Positions 1-9,007 of a stretch of 53,592 nucleotides of DNA are shown here, piece by piece. Made by a program: the position numbers and the translations under genes. The notes below the pieces were generated by a model that saw only the letters and a list, made by a program, of their open reading frames with translations, had not been told where the DNA came from and ran no database searches. Origin of the DNA: Oscillospiraceae bacterium (GTDB taxonomy: Bacteria > Bacillota > Clostridia > Oscillospirales > Ruminococcaceae); NCBI GenBank assembly GCA_900768995.1, contig CAAGEZ010000061.1, forward strand, positions 1-53,592. Reading direction: 5' to 3'. Each line of letters begins with the position of its first letter. The stretch's first letter is position 1.

Positions 1-14
1 CATAAGAAATGTGT

Positions 15-150
15 GCGGATTTTCGAGCATAATTTTGTTGCAGACAAGGCAAAAATCCGCAGGCGGGCTGTCGCCCGGCAAGAATTTTTAACGCAGTCTG
101 CGGCAAAATTTGCCGAAAAACGTGCGCATATGCTTGTGAAGACAGGTTCT
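15..150. repeat. Gene-free structured segment with inverted repeats
   Basis: No convincing gene is visible in positions 1-235. The segment holds a 9-bp inverted repeat (15-23 with 52-60, GCGGATTTT/AAAATCCGC), a small GGGC/GCCC hairpin near 65-77, and a perfect 15-bp palindrome CGGCAAAATTTGCCG at 101-115. Positions 132-150 match 14518-14536 at 18 of 19 bases, so part of this may be a dispersed intergenic element that also occurs beside the CRISPR array. Confidence 0.4.
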
Positions 151-235
151 GATATTTTATGCGGGGTTGGGGGTGATAATTCCTTATTATAAATCAAAAC
201 AAAAGTTGAAGACGAAATTATTTTGTAAATACGTC

Positions 236-272
236 AAAGTCCGTACCAAATCAAAATATCAGTACGGACTTT
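236..272 (-). terminator. Hairpin after the ABC transporter pair
   Basis: An 11-bp perfect stem (AAAGTCCGTAC at 236-246, GTACGGACTTT at 262-272) with a 15-nt loop lies ten bases beyond the stop codon of the minus-strand ABC gene. The T-tract is weak in either direction. It is most simply the end of the leftward two-gene operon. Confidence 0.65.
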
Positions 273-281
273 GTTATATCT

Positions 282-2003
282 TTAAATTTTTCTGACAAGA
301 CTCTGCTTTTCCCATAACTCGTGATAAGCAGGACTTGCTTTAAGAAGCTGAGAATGTGTTCCTCTTGCGGTTATCTGACCGTCTTCAATCACAAGTATCT
401 GATCCGCTCCCATTACTGCAGAGAGCTTATGAGCAATAACAACAAGCGTTTTTCCTTTTACCATCTCGGTTATAGCCTGCTGGATATACGCTTCATTATC
501 AGGGTCGATGCTGGCAGTCGCTTCATCGAGGAGAACTATTGGTGCGTCTTTAAGGATCGCCCTTGCAATTGATATTCTCTGCTTCTCACCTCCCGAAAGA
601 GTCGAGCCGCCTTCGCCTATCACGGTATCATATCCATTTTCAAGAGCACTGATAAATTCGTGGCAGCGTGCCTTTTTGCAGGCGGCAATAACATCTTCCC
701 TGGTCGCTCCATTTTTTCCAAAAGCAACGTTGTTGAACACGGTATCGTTAAAAAGATATACATTCTGAAAAACAACGCTTATGTTTTCAAGGAGACTTTC
801 TATCGTCATTGCCTTTATATCCGTCCCGCCAATGCTTACTGTACCCGAATCGGTATCCCAGAAACGGGCAATAAGATTTACAACAGTGCTTTTTCCGCAG
901 CCGCTTTTTCCCACAAGTGCGGTCATACTATGCTGCGGTATATGAAAGCTCATATCCTTGATAACAGTCGATTCACTGTATCCAAATGTTATGTTTTTGA
1001 AGTCAATGTCAAAGCTGTTGAGCTTAACAGCTTTTCCACTGTCGTCCATCACCTCTGTCTGCTTCACTCTGTCATAGCGGTCAAGAGATGCATCTGCCAC
1101 TCTGAATGCGGTTATGTTTATAAGTGCAAGCATAGGCGCTGCAAGGTCAAATGCAAACACTGACATTGCAAGAACAAAAGGCAGCTCCATTTCGCCGTTA
1201 AGTCCCACATATCCGCAGATAAAAATAACTGCCGAAATGCAAAGTCCTGTCATGCACTGTGATACGATAACGGGAGTTGAAAAGCGCTTTTCAAATTTTA
1301 TCTGTGCCTCGGTGAGTCTTAGAAAATCCTCGGAGGTCGCCTTGTGGCTTTTTCCCGCAAGGTTAAATGCCTTTACAACAGGCATTCCCTTTATGTATTC
1401 AATGACTGTTCCGACAAGCTTGTTCTGTGCCTCCTGCTGGTTTACAGCCTCCTCCGAAGCGACCTTGTGAGCCGCAGCGAATGCCGCAAAAAACAATGCG
1501 GTAGTAATCGCCATAACCAAAGCTACCCATACATTGAGCACAAGAAGAAAGACAAATGATATGCCGATACCGATAACGGAAGTAGTTATTTTGCCGAGGG
1601 TATCCATTCCGTGCTCTTCCACAAATGAAATATCGTTTGTAATTACGGAAGTTACATTTCCGATATTTCCCTCTGAGAAAAATCCCATAGGAAAACGCTT
1701 TATCCTGTCGCCGAAGGTCATACGCTCACGGGCAAATATCTCATATCCCACACCCGACTGGTTCACGTCCGTCAGGTAGCGGAATATCATTCTGAGGATA
1801 ACACCTGCAAAGATGCCTACAAAAGCAATGATGATAGTTTTTTTGCCGAAGCTGCCGTTCATTATAGTCATAAGCACATACAGCAGCATACATATGGGAA
1901 CATTCGATGCAAGGCTTTCAAAAAATGAAAGCACATAAGCACGGTCAAGCTTCCTGCGGTACTCGCCCGAAAGCCCCATTATTCTCTTTATGAACTTAAA
2001 CAT
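282..2003 (-). CDS. ABC exporter-fold ATPase/permease, subunit B of a heterodimer (YbtQ-like)
   Basis: A 573-residue half-transporter with an N-terminal membrane domain of about six helices (residues 1-310) followed by a nucleotide-binding domain. Walker A is GKSGCGKST, the signature is LSGGEKQR, Walker B is IVLLDEATASID and the switch histidine is in VVIAHKLS, so the ATP site looks complete. Its start overlaps the end of the upstream partner gene by 8 bp, indicating translational coupling and a heterodimer. Family knowledge: such pairs next to an AraC regulator in clostridia resemble YbtP/YbtQ, exporter-fold proteins that import metal-siderophore. The direction of transport cannot be read from sequence. 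The shared TTAGC-N4-GCTAA site ahead of the operon ties it to the opp and feo units. Confidence 0.85.
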   Translation of the reverse strand: MFKFIKRIMGLSGEYRRKLDRAYVLSFFESLASNVPICMLLYVLMTIMNGSFGKKTIIIAFVGIFAGVILRMIFRYLTDVNQSGVGYEIFARERMTFGDRIKRFPMGFFSEGNIGNVTSVITNDISFVEEHGMDTLGKITTSVIGIGISFVFLLVLNVWVALVMAITTALFFAAFAAAHKVASEEAVNQQEAQNKLVGTVIEYIKGMPVVKAFNLAGKSHKATSEDFLRLTEAQIKFEKRFSTPVIVSQCMTGLCISAVIFICGYVGLNGEMELPFVLAMSVFAFDLAAPMLALINITAFRVADASLDRYDRVKQTEVMDDSGKAVKLNSFDIDFKNITFGYSESTVIKDMSFHIPQHSMTALVGKSGCGKSTVVNLIARFWDTDSGTVSIGGTDIKAMTIESLLENISVVFQNVYLFNDTVFNNVAFGKNGATREDVIAACKKARCHEFISALENGYDTVIGEGGSTLSGGEKQRISIARAILKDAPIVLLDEATASIDPDNEAYIQQAITEMVKGKTLVVIAHKLSAVMGADQILVIEDGQITARGTHSQLLKASPAYHELWEKQSLVRKI

Positions 2004-3741
2004 TTTCAGCGCCCTCCTTTACGGCAATATTCCAGCTTCCCGCTTCAAGGCTCATCTGCCACAGTCTGCGGTAAATACCGCTGCTTTCCATAAGCTCATC
2101 ATGTGTGCCGTTTGCGGAGACTTTTCCTTTGTCCAGCACAACAATATTATCCGCATCTGCGATAGTACCGAGCCTGTGGGCTATCATAATGACAGTCCTG
2201 CCCTTGGTAAGCTCGTTCAGAGCATTTGTTATAAGCTCCTCGTTTTCCGCATCGGTAAATGCCGTGGCTTCGTCAAGGATTATTATGGGCGCATTTTTCA
2301 GTATTGCTCTTGCAATTGTTATGCGCTGACGTTCTCCGCCCGAAAGCTTTCCGCCGAGAACGCCGACCTCAGTATCATATCCGTGAGGGAGCTTTGAAAT
2401 GAAATCGTGGCAGGCAGCAGCCTTTGCCGCTTCTATCATTTCAGCCATTGTTGCGTCCTTTTTGCCCATTCGGAGATTATCGGCGATAGTGCCCTTGAAA
2501 AGAAAATTATCCTGTGCCACATAGGCTGTCATACTCATAAGAGTATCAAAGGTGTACTCACGGATATCACGTCCGCCGATGGTTATGCTTCCGTCGGAAA
2601 TGTCCCAATAATGAACGGCAAGCCTTGCTGCGGTGGATTTTCCGCTGCCCGATTCACCGACAAGGGCTGTCTTTTTTCCCTGCTCCGCTTTAAAGCTCAC
2701 ATTTTTGAGAACATCTTTGTCCTTATATGCAAATGTAACGTTTTTAAATTCAACATCATAGCTTTCAGGCAGTTCTGAAACATTTCCCGAATGAACGTCC
2801 TCCGTGCTGTAAAGAGCTTCAAGCTGCTTTACGGTGTAATCCACCTGCGGAAACATCGGAAAGAAATTTATTACTCTTGTAAGCGGTCCGCTCATGCTGA
2901 GATCAAGCATAAGAATGAATATCCATGTGTTAAGATCAAGAGTGCCGTTGTAATACATTATCGCACCGACAGGAAGTGTAAGCAGCACCGTGCATGGCAT
3001 TCCCGCATAAACAAGTGACATTGAACGCCAGCTTTCCTTGAACCAGTCAAGGGTAAATACCTTATAATTTTCCACGGTATCGGAGTATTTTTTGAATGAG
3101 CTCGTGGTCTGACCAAAAATCTTTATTACTTCCATTCCCGAAACATATTCAACAACGGCATTGTTGAGCTTTGCACCCGATTCGTAATACAGCGGCATTT
3201 TTTTTACTCCCGACTTCATCATCAGTCCCATTCCGATAATGCCGAACGGCAGAGATGCAAGTGAAAGAAGTCCCATTCTCCAATCCGTAACAAAGATCAC
3301 CACAAGCACAATAAACGGCATAACAAGATTGGGAATTCCCTCTGGCAGCATATGTGCAAGCATAAGCTCAATGCGTCCTATCTCTTCCACAAAGCTTTTC
3401 TTGTATTTTCCCGTTCCGCCGTCCGCAACCTCGCCCAGCGGCTGATGCATAAGATTGTCTGCAAGCTTTACACGCATATTGTAAAGCGTTCCGAAAGCTC
3501 CCTCGTGGGAAAGATTGAGTCCCTCGCCGTAAAGAATATACTTTACCGTAAAGCAAAGCAATATGAGCGCAGAGGTCCGAACAACATCTGACATCACCGC
3601 CGTTTCATTGATATATCCCCCGATAAGATTGCTTATGAGAAAATACGGCACGACCCCTATGGGAACACTTATTGAGATAAGTGCAAGCGCAGTAAAAATG
3701 TGCCGTCTGTATTTTCCTGCATATTTTAATATAGCTGACAT
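1996..3741 (-). CDS. ABC exporter-fold ATPase/permease, subunit A of a heterodimer (YbtP-like)
   Basis: A 581-residue protein with the same layout as its downstream partner: about six membrane helices, then an ATPase domain with Walker A GESGSGKST, Q-loop in YVAQDNFLF, signature LSGGERQR, Walker B IIILDEATAFTD and switch region IMIAHRLG. The start is supported by an AGGAGGAG site five to six bases upstream of ATG. It is the first gene of a two-gene leftward operon; a TTAGC-N4-GCTAA dyad sits directly upstream of the ribosome site. The most likely role is metallophore or multidrug transport as a heterodimer. Iron-siderophore import is inferred from the neighbouring feo and opp genes and the shared operator, not from the protein itself. 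Confidence 0.85.
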   Translation of the reverse strand: MSAILKYAGKYRRHIFTALALISISVPIGVVPYFLISNLIGGYINETAVMSDVVRTSALILLCFTVKYILYGEGLNLSHEGAFGTLYNMRVKLADNLMHQPLGEVADGGTGKYKKSFVEEIGRIELMLAHMLPEGIPNLVMPFIVLVVIFVTDWRMGLLSLASLPFGIIGMGLMMKSGVKKMPLYYESGAKLNNAVVEYVSGMEVIKIFGQTTSSFKKYSDTVENYKVFTLDWFKESWRSMSLVYAGMPCTVLLTLPVGAIMYYNGTLDLNTWIFILMLDLSMSGPLTRVINFFPMFPQVDYTVKQLEALYSTEDVHSGNVSELPESYDVEFKNVTFAYKDKDVLKNVSFKAEQGKKTALVGESGSGKSTAARLAVHYWDISDGSITIGGRDIREYTFDTLMSMTAYVAQDNFLFKGTIADNLRMGKKDATMAEMIEAAKAAACHDFISKLPHGYDTEVGVLGGKLSGGERQRITIARAILKNAPIIILDEATAFTDAENEELITNALNELTKGRTVIMIAHRLGTIADADNIVVLDKGKVSANGTHDELMESSGIYRRLWQMSLEAGSWNIAVKEGAENV

Positions 3742-3756
3742 TTGGCTCCTCCTTTA

Positions 3757-3770
3757 TTAGCAAACGCTAA
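3757..3770. promoter_or_regulatory. Shared metal-type operator, copy 1 (TTAGC-AAAC-GCTAA)
   Basis: Perfect 5-bp arms around a 4-nt spacer, 16 bp upstream of the ATG of the ABC pair. Read on the minus strand the context is CACATCAG followed by the dyad, and the same eight bases precede copy 3 upstream of feoA. Its position just before the ribosome site suggests a repressor that blocks transcription start or elongation. It resembles half-sites of DtxR/IdeR/MntR-type boxes. Confidence 0.7.
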
Positions 3771-3783
3771 CTGATGTGAAATA

Positions 3784-3812
3784 AAAAAGGCACACATTTT
3801 GTGTACCTTTTT
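3784..3812 (-). terminator. Intrinsic terminator of the AraC-type gene
   Basis: A strong A/T-flanked hairpin (AAAAAGG-ACACA arm pairing with TGTGT-CCTTTTT, one internal mismatch, 3-nt loop) ends in a T-tract on the minus strand 27 bp after the regulator stop codon. It separates the AraC gene from the ABC operon, whose operator follows at once. Confidence 0.75.
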
Positions 3813-3838
3813 ATTATAGATTTGATCCTGTTTTTTTT

Positions 3839-4840
3839 CTACTCCGAAAAACGTTTTTTTTGCTCCGAATCATTATTTTTCATTCGTCGGCGGTATTCAA
3901 GCGGAGGATAGCCGTAAACTGCACGGAATGCCGAAGCAAACTTGCTTTGATTGCCGTATCCCACAAGATGCGCAACATCTCCGACGCTCATTTCGGTACG
4001 CCCCGAAAGCAGCTCAGCCGCATATCTTAGCTTCTTCGTCCTGATATAAGCACCCACAGGCTGACCGTAAAGGCACTTGAAGCAGCTGCTCAGATTTGTC
4101 TCGGAAATGCAGAATTTTGAAGCAAGCTCGCCTATGGTGATCTCATCAATAAAATGCTGATTTATGTAATCATATACCTCTTTTACCGTCTCTGCGACTG
4201 TATGGGAAAAGCTGGGCAGACGTTCCTGACGCTCATAGCCGCTGGCATTTATAAAGCACAGAAGCTCCAGAGTTTTCAGAACCATATAAGGCTTGCGTAT
4301 CTTTTCGTCAATATGATAAAGCTCCGAAAAAATATGCTCAAGGGCAGGCTTGGCTCTTATAAAAAAGGTGGGTGAGTTGCCGAAAAGCCGTTCGGAAATT
4401 CGTTTAAGGTCTATTCCCGCTTCAGGTATGCGGTTGTCTATGACAGGCTGAGCCTTATCAATGTCTATCATAATGGAAAGACCTCTGTATTTGCCGTAAG
4501 GGATATGTGAAGACACAAACTGTGAGCCGTTTGTATCGCTTATTGCGAGGTCTCCGCTGCTCAGGAAGCCTATCTCCCCTGTTTCAAGCTCAAATTCAAA
4601 GCAGCCCTCATTGCAGTAGTTTATCTGGATAAACCCGGGAACGGGCGGAGTGTCCTGCCAGCAGGATTTCATATCGAGAACATCATAGGACATAAGAATC
4701 CCGGGAATGACTTCATAAACGTGCATTATCCCTTTTCCGCTTCCGTCGGAATCGGAAAGATAATAGACCGTGCAGTCCTTTCCGACTTCTTCGCCTGCAA
4801 ATCGGTAATTTCTCCATGTTTCGGGGCTTATCTTTTTCAT
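3839..4840 (-). CDS. AraC-family transcriptional regulator
   Basis: 333 residues. The N-terminal 200 residues form a probable ligand-sensing domain. The C-terminal roughly 100 residues carry the paired helix-turn-helix of AraC/XylS proteins (IGELASKFCISETNLSSCFK and, further on, VGDVAHLVGYGNQSKFASAF). I start at the ATG reading MKKISPETW because AGGAG lies six bases before it; a longer frame has no ribosome site. It is the last gene of the leftward opp cluster and precedes the ABC pair. Regulators of the YbtA/PchR/Btr kind in this context sense siderophores and activate uptake genes, which is the best guess here. Confidence 0.85.
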   Translation of the reverse strand: MKKISPETWRNYRFAGEEVGKDCTVYYLSDSDGSGKGIMHVYEVIPGILMSYDVLDMKSCWQDTPPVPGFIQINYCNEGCFEFELETGEIGFLSSGDLAISDTNGSQFVSSHIPYGKYRGLSIMIDIDKAQPVIDNRIPEAGIDLKRISERLFGNSPTFFIRAKPALEHIFSELYHIDEKIRKPYMVLKTLELLCFINASGYERQERLPSFSHTVAETVKEVYDYINQHFIDEITIGELASKFCISETNLSSCFKCLYGQPVGAYIRTKKLRYAAELLSGRTEMSVGDVAHLVGYGNQSKFASAFRAVYGYPPLEYRRRMKNNDSEQKKRFSE

Positions 4841-4863
4841 AAATTCTCCTTGAATACAAATGC

Positions 4864-4894
4864 GCAGCACATCTGCCGAAAACAGATGTGCTGC
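4864..4894 (-). terminator. 12-bp hairpin between binding protein and AraC gene
   Basis: GCAGCACATCTG (4864-4875) and CAGATGTGCTGC (4883-4894) pair perfectly around a 7-nt loop, eight bases after the stop of the binding-protein gene. No run of T follows, so it is more likely a transcript-stabilising or attenuating stem that lowers regulator expression relative to the binding protein than a full terminator. Confidence 0.5.
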
Positions 4895-4901
4895 CTGGAT
4901 A

Positions 4902-6584
4902 TTACTTAAGGTCTATTCCGCTTACCTCAACATACTGGCTGTCTGAGCAGAACTCATAGCTGTTTATCTTATCGTTGTTCCATGCGGCAAGCTCAACTGT
5001 GTTTGCAAAAGGAACGCAGAGAGCCTCATCGGGAATGGTAGTAAGGATAGTGTTGTATATCTCATTTATGCGATTCTCATCGGAGGAGCAGTCAAGCTCG
5101 GAAACTATTCCCTCGGGCAGGAATGAAGCAAACTGTACCGCAACGGGGTCTGCGCTGACTGCTGGATCCATATTTGTAACGATAGTGAACGGGTCGAAGG
5201 AACCGCCGTAGGTGCGGTAGTGGATAATGTCGTATTCACCGTTCATAGAAGCTCCGTAGTAGGTCATCATATCCATATCGGAAACATCTACCTTGAAGCC
5301 CACCTTGCCGAGCTGCGAAGCAATGGCAAGCATACCGTCGCCGATACTGCCGTAATCGCTTGTGTAAAGCATAGTCATTTCAAGGGGCGTGCCGTCCTTT
5401 TCCCTTATGCCGTCACCATCTGAATCAGTCCAGCCTGCTTCGTCGAGAAGCTGTGCAGCCTTATCGGGATCGTAGTCGTAAACGGTCACATCAACATCGC
5501 AGTAAGGCTTTGATCTGCTGAAAAGAGTATCGGCAGGCGTCATTGTTCCTTGAAAAACATCATTTGATATCGAGTCCTTGTCAATGGCATATTCAACGGC
5601 AAGGCGCACGTTTTTGTCATCAAAGGGAGCCTTTGACATATTGAAGCCGATGTAATTTGTGAGGGTAGGCTCATCGTTGATCGCCGTACCGAAAGAGCTG
5701 TCCGCAGAAAGCTCGGTATAAGCATCAGCACTGAGCCTTGCCGCACCTGTTATGGCATCTATCTCGCCGCTTCTGAGAGCAAGCACCTTTGCATCATTAT
5801 CGGGAATGACCTTTATCTTGAAAGTATCTGCCTCGGGAGCTTCGCCCCAGTAATAGGGATTGCGGACAAAGGTATAGACACTTCCGTCAAAATCCCCCTG
5901 ATACATATACGGACCAGTTCCCATTGTCATTGTCTGAAAATCATCGGCTTTGTATGTAAGATCATCGTTAAAGCCGTTGGGATTTACGATACCGAGAGGA
6001 TTGCAGGTGGAAAGGTCATTGAGAGTACCGTAGTAAGGCTGTGTGAGCTTTATAACAACTGTGGATTCATCGGGAGCTTCAATAGTGTCGATGACTGTCA
6101 TGAGCTTTCCGTATGATCCGATATACATTCCGAGGTTTACCGTTGCGGCTTCAAGACTCTTTTTGACTGCTGCCGCATCGCAGGGAGTTCCGTCGGAGAA
6201 TTTAATGCCGTCTCTGATGGTAAAGGTGTATTCCTTGCCGTCCTCGCTCACGCCCCATTTTTCCGCAAGGCTGCCCTTGTATTCGCCGTCCTCATAGACA
6301 ACGAGAGTATCATAGAAATTGTGTCCCCAATAGGATATGCCGTAGTTTGATGACATTCCGCCGTGAACTATCGCATAAAATCCCGCATCAAAAGTCCAGC
6401 TCTCGCAGAGCGTTACATTTTTGCTTTCCGATGATGTATCGGAATTGTTATCGGCAGCGGACGAAACCTCCGCATCGCCTGTTTCCGATGTTGTTCCTGT
6501 GTTGTCGGACGTGCTTCCGCAGGCAGCCATATTTGCAGATATTGCAAATGCAGCAACCGCAGCAAAAAACTTTTTCATTTTCAT
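4902..6584 (-). CDS. Solute-binding lipoprotein of Opp/Nik-type ABC importer
   Basis: 560 residues of the SBP_bac_5 type (peptide, nickel or metallophore binding). The N-terminus is a lipoprotein signal with the lipobox ending at Cys22 (MAAC), followed by a Ser/Thr/Asp-rich linker. The body contains the family hallmark segment around FSDGTPCDAAAVKKSLEAA and the FVRNPYYWGE region. A GGGAAG site precedes the ATG. It is downstream of oppB-C-D-F-like genes in the same orientation and would deliver substrate to them at the membrane. Because the operon shares an operator with feoAB, a metal or metal-chelate ligand is more likely than a nutritional peptide; that is inference. Confidence 0.85.
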   Translation of the reverse strand: MKMKKFFAAVAAFAISANMAACGSTSDNTGTTSETGDAEVSSAADNNSDTSSESKNVTLCESWTFDAGFYAIVHGGMSSNYGISYWGHNFYDTLVVYEDGEYKGSLAEKWGVSEDGKEYTFTIRDGIKFSDGTPCDAAAVKKSLEAATVNLGMYIGSYGKLMTVIDTIEAPDESTVVIKLTQPYYGTLNDLSTCNPLGIVNPNGFNDDLTYKADDFQTMTMGTGPYMYQGDFDGSVYTFVRNPYYWGEAPEADTFKIKVIPDNDAKVLALRSGEIDAITGAARLSADAYTELSADSSFGTAINDEPTLTNYIGFNMSKAPFDDKNVRLAVEYAIDKDSISNDVFQGTMTPADTLFSRSKPYCDVDVTVYDYDPDKAAQLLDEAGWTDSDGDGIREKDGTPLEMTMLYTSDYGSIGDGMLAIASQLGKVGFKVDVSDMDMMTYYGASMNGEYDIIHYRTYGGSFDPFTIVTNMDPAVSADPVAVQFASFLPEGIVSELDCSSDENRINEIYNTILTTIPDEALCVPFANTVELAAWNNDKINSYEFCSDSQYVEVSGIDLK

Positions 6585-6641
6585 AAAATCTTCCCTTTCA
6601 ATAGAAATTTGCTGTATATTAACCGCTTTTGCGGAAATATC

Positions 6642-7415
6642 CTATCTTTTTATCCCCAACAACGAGGAATTTATGAGTATTGCGGAGTAATCACTTTTAA
6701 ATACCGCCGTATCTCCCTCATATTTTACGGTTTCAAGTATCCTGCCACTTTTCATAACGGCTATCCGCTGTGATGTGTAAAGAGCGGCGTCAATGTCGTG
6801 GGTTATGAGCAGAAAGCCTTTTCCCGAGCTTTTCTGTATCCTTATCAGCAAATCAAGAACACTTTTTCTGACAGCAGCATCAAGTCCGCTGACGGCTTCA
6901 TCAAATATTATGTAATCGGGGTCTGCCGCAAGGGCACGGGCAATGCATATTCTTTTCTGCTGTCCGCCCGAAAGCTCTCCAGAGCGCCGTTCAAGAATAT
7001 TTTTCGGAAGCTCCATTTGTTCCGTAAGTTCTCTGACGATTTTATTTTCTTCCTCACGGGAGCATTTTTTCAGATTTTTTATAGGCTCCGCAATGCAGTC
7101 ATATACTGAAAAGCGAGGGTCAAGAGCAGCCCTGCTGTTTTGCAGGACAAGCTGGAGTCTGGCACACAACGCTTTGTTCTTTCTGCGGAGCTTCGGCGTG
7201 ATAATCTCTCCGTCGCATATGACATTTCCGCTGTCGGGAGAAATAAGCCCCGACATTATCCTTACAAGCGTGGTCTTTCCCGAACCGCTTTCTCCCACAA
7301 GTGAGCAGAACTCGTTTTTATCCAGAGAAAAGCTCACATTATCGGCGGCGGTAAATTTTTTGCCGTCCATAACAAAACATTTGGTGATGTTATTTGCCGT
7401 TAAAATATGTCTCAC
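6642..7415 (-). CDS. ABC importer ATPase, OppF/NikE-like
   Basis: 257 residues, a single ATPase domain: Walker A GESGSGKTT, signature LSGGQQKR, Walker B YIIFDEAVSGLD, switch histidine in LLITHDID. At 257 residues it is shorter than OppF (about 310), like NikE, and lacks the C-terminal oligopeptide/iron-sulphur extension. The gene begins one base after the stop of the oppD-like gene. The proposed start is GTG, but it overlaps the GAGG ribosome motif, so the exact first codon is unsure. Confidence 0.85.
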   Translation of the reverse strand: MRHILTANNITKCFVMDGKKFTAADNVSFSLDKNEFCSLVGESGSGKTTLVRIMSGLISPDSGNVICDGEIITPKLRRKNKALCARLQLVLQNSRAALDPRFSVYDCIAEPIKNLKKCSREEENKIVRELTEQMELPKNILERRSGELSGGQQKRICIARALAADPDYIIFDEAVSGLDAAVRKSVLDLLIRIQKSSGKGFLLITHDIDAALYTSQRIAVMKSGRILETVKYEGDTAVFKSDYSAILINSSLLGIKR

Positions 7416-7416
7416 C

Positions 7417-8184
7417 TCATATCAGCAGAGCAGCATCGAGCAGCTCCTTTGTATACTCGTTTTCAGGGGCTGAGATAATTTTGTCTATGTTACCCTGCTC
7501 CACAAAAACGCCGTTTTTCATTATATAAGCATATCCTCCAAAGCAATCTGCCACTGCAAAATCGTGAGTTACCATTATTACAGCTGCGCTGCTGCACAGC
7601 CCTTTGAGCATATCAGTGACCGCTATTCTGTGTTCCGCATCAAGAGCAGTGGTAGGCTCGTCCGCAATAATAAGCTTAGGACGGTTCATTACCGCTGCCG
7701 CCACAGCCGCCCTCTGGAGCATTCCGCCCGAAAGCATATACGGATAGCTCGCCCACACTGTCTCGCAATGTTCAAGCCCTGCCCTCCGCATAGCATCGAG
7801 AACGGCAGCCTTTGCGGCTTTGGCACTGATTTTGTTATGAAGCCTGTATGTTTCCGCAAGCTGATGTCCAAGCTTGCATGAAGGGTCAAAGGCTGTCATA
7901 GGATTCTGAGGGATAAGCGCAATATCGCTCCCATAAAGCTTTCTGCGGCTCTTTGCGTCTGCCGACAGAATATCTTTCCCTTCAAAAAACATCTGCCCCG
8001 ATACATTGAAAGCGTATCTGTCCGTAAGACCGAACAGTGCACGGCATATCATTGTTTTTCCGCTGCCCGACTGACCGAGTATCAGGAGCGGTCTGCCCGT
8101 ATCAACGGAAAGACTGATGCCGTCAACGGCTTTTAGTCCGCTGCTTTTTACAGTCACGGAGAGATTTTTTATTTCCAGCAGCAT
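7417..8184 (-). CDS. ABC importer ATPase, OppD/NikD-like
   Basis: 255 residues with Walker A GQSGSGKTM, signature LSGGMLQR, Walker B LIIADEPTTALD and VTHDFAVAD. The RAAVAAAVMNRPKLIIADEP region is typical of the OppD/NikD branch. The start has GGGAGG eight bases upstream. It is the fourth-from-last gene of the opp-like operon and pairs with the OppF-like ATPase to power uptake. Confidence 0.85.
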   Translation of the reverse strand: MLLEIKNLSVTVKSSGLKAVDGISLSVDTGRPLLILGQSGSGKTMICRALFGLTDRYAFNVSGQMFFEGKDILSADAKSRRKLYGSDIALIPQNPMTAFDPSCKLGHQLAETYRLHNKISAKAAKAAVLDAMRRAGLEHCETVWASYPYMLSGGMLQRAAVAAAVMNRPKLIIADEPTTALDAEHRIAVTDMLKGLCSSAAVIMVTHDFAVADCFGGYAYIMKNGVFVEQGNIDKIISAPENEYTKELLDAALLI

Positions 8185-8185
8185 T

Positions 8186-9007
8186 TCATATTCCTCCCTC
8201 AGAGGTCAGCGCATCACGCAGAGCCTCGCCGAAAAGATTAAAGCCGCCTGCGGTAATAAGAATGCATATTCCGGGATAAACAAGCATTTCGGGGTGACTG
8301 TAAAGCCCCGTCCTTGCTTCGTTCATCATAGCTCCCCATTCGGCAGTGCCCTCGGGGAGTCCGAGACCGAGAAAAGAAAAGCTTGATATCATTATTATCG
8401 CCGAAGCTACTCCCGTACTCATATAAACTATGCACTGAGGAAGAATGTTCGGAATAAGGTGCTTAAATATCAGTCCCGCCGTACCGCAGCCGCTTATCCT
8501 TGCCGCAGTGATGTACTCTTTGCCCATTTCCGCAGCGGCGTATGAACGAACTGTTCTTGCAAACCACGCCCACATGGAGATAACAACAGCCACGGCAATA
8601 TTCTGTATGCCGCTGCCCAGAATGCTTATTACGGCAATGGCTGTTATAAGGGACGGAAAGGATATAAAAACATCACAGATAAATGTAATTATCCTGTCCG
8701 CCTTTTCACCTGCGCAGACGCTGAGCGTGCCTATAAAAAGTCCCAGAGCCCCCAGTATCAGCATCATGGGAACACTCATTCCCAGTGAATATCTTGCACC
8801 GTAAATAAGGCGTGAAAGCTCGCATCTTCCAAGCTGATCCGTTCCAAGAGGATAGCTTTCATCTGCCTCATGATATTTGAGTGAAGGATCTATCTCGTCG
8901 GGAGGATTGGGCACTATTGCGGGTGCAAACACCGCACATATCACTACAGCCGCAATAAGTATGATACCGATGACCGACTGCGGTCTTGAAAAAATTTTCT
9001 TAATCAT
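8186..9007 (-). CDS. ABC importer permease, OppC/NikC-like
   Basis: 273 residues with about six membrane helices. The N-terminal extracytoplasmic loop carries the family pattern YPLGTDQLGRCELSRLIYGA. The EAA-type cytoplasmic loop contacting the ATPase is near EYITAARISGCGTAGLIFKH. The C-terminal FNLFGEALRDAL is typical of OppC/DppC/NikC. It overlaps the end of the oppB-like gene by 8 bp, so the two permease subunits are translationally coupled. Confidence 0.87.
   Translation of the reverse strand: MIKKIFSRPQSVIGIILIAAVVICAVFAPAIVPNPPDEIDPSLKYHEADESYPLGTDQLGRCELSRLIYGARYSLGMSVPMMLILGALGLFIGTLSVCAGEKADRIITFICDVFISFPSLITAIAVISILGSGIQNIAVAVVISMWAWFARTVRSYAAAEMGKEYITAARISGCGTAGLIFKHLIPNILPQCIVYMSTGVASAIIMISSFSFLGLGLPEGTAEWGAMMNEARTGLYSHPEMLVYPGICILITAGGFNLFGEALRDALTSEGGI

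Noticed and set aside
3784..3812. CACACATTTTGTG in the host terminator resembles the phage repressor operator
   Set aside because: It is fully explained as the stem of the AraC terminator; a single copy 15 kb outside the prophage.
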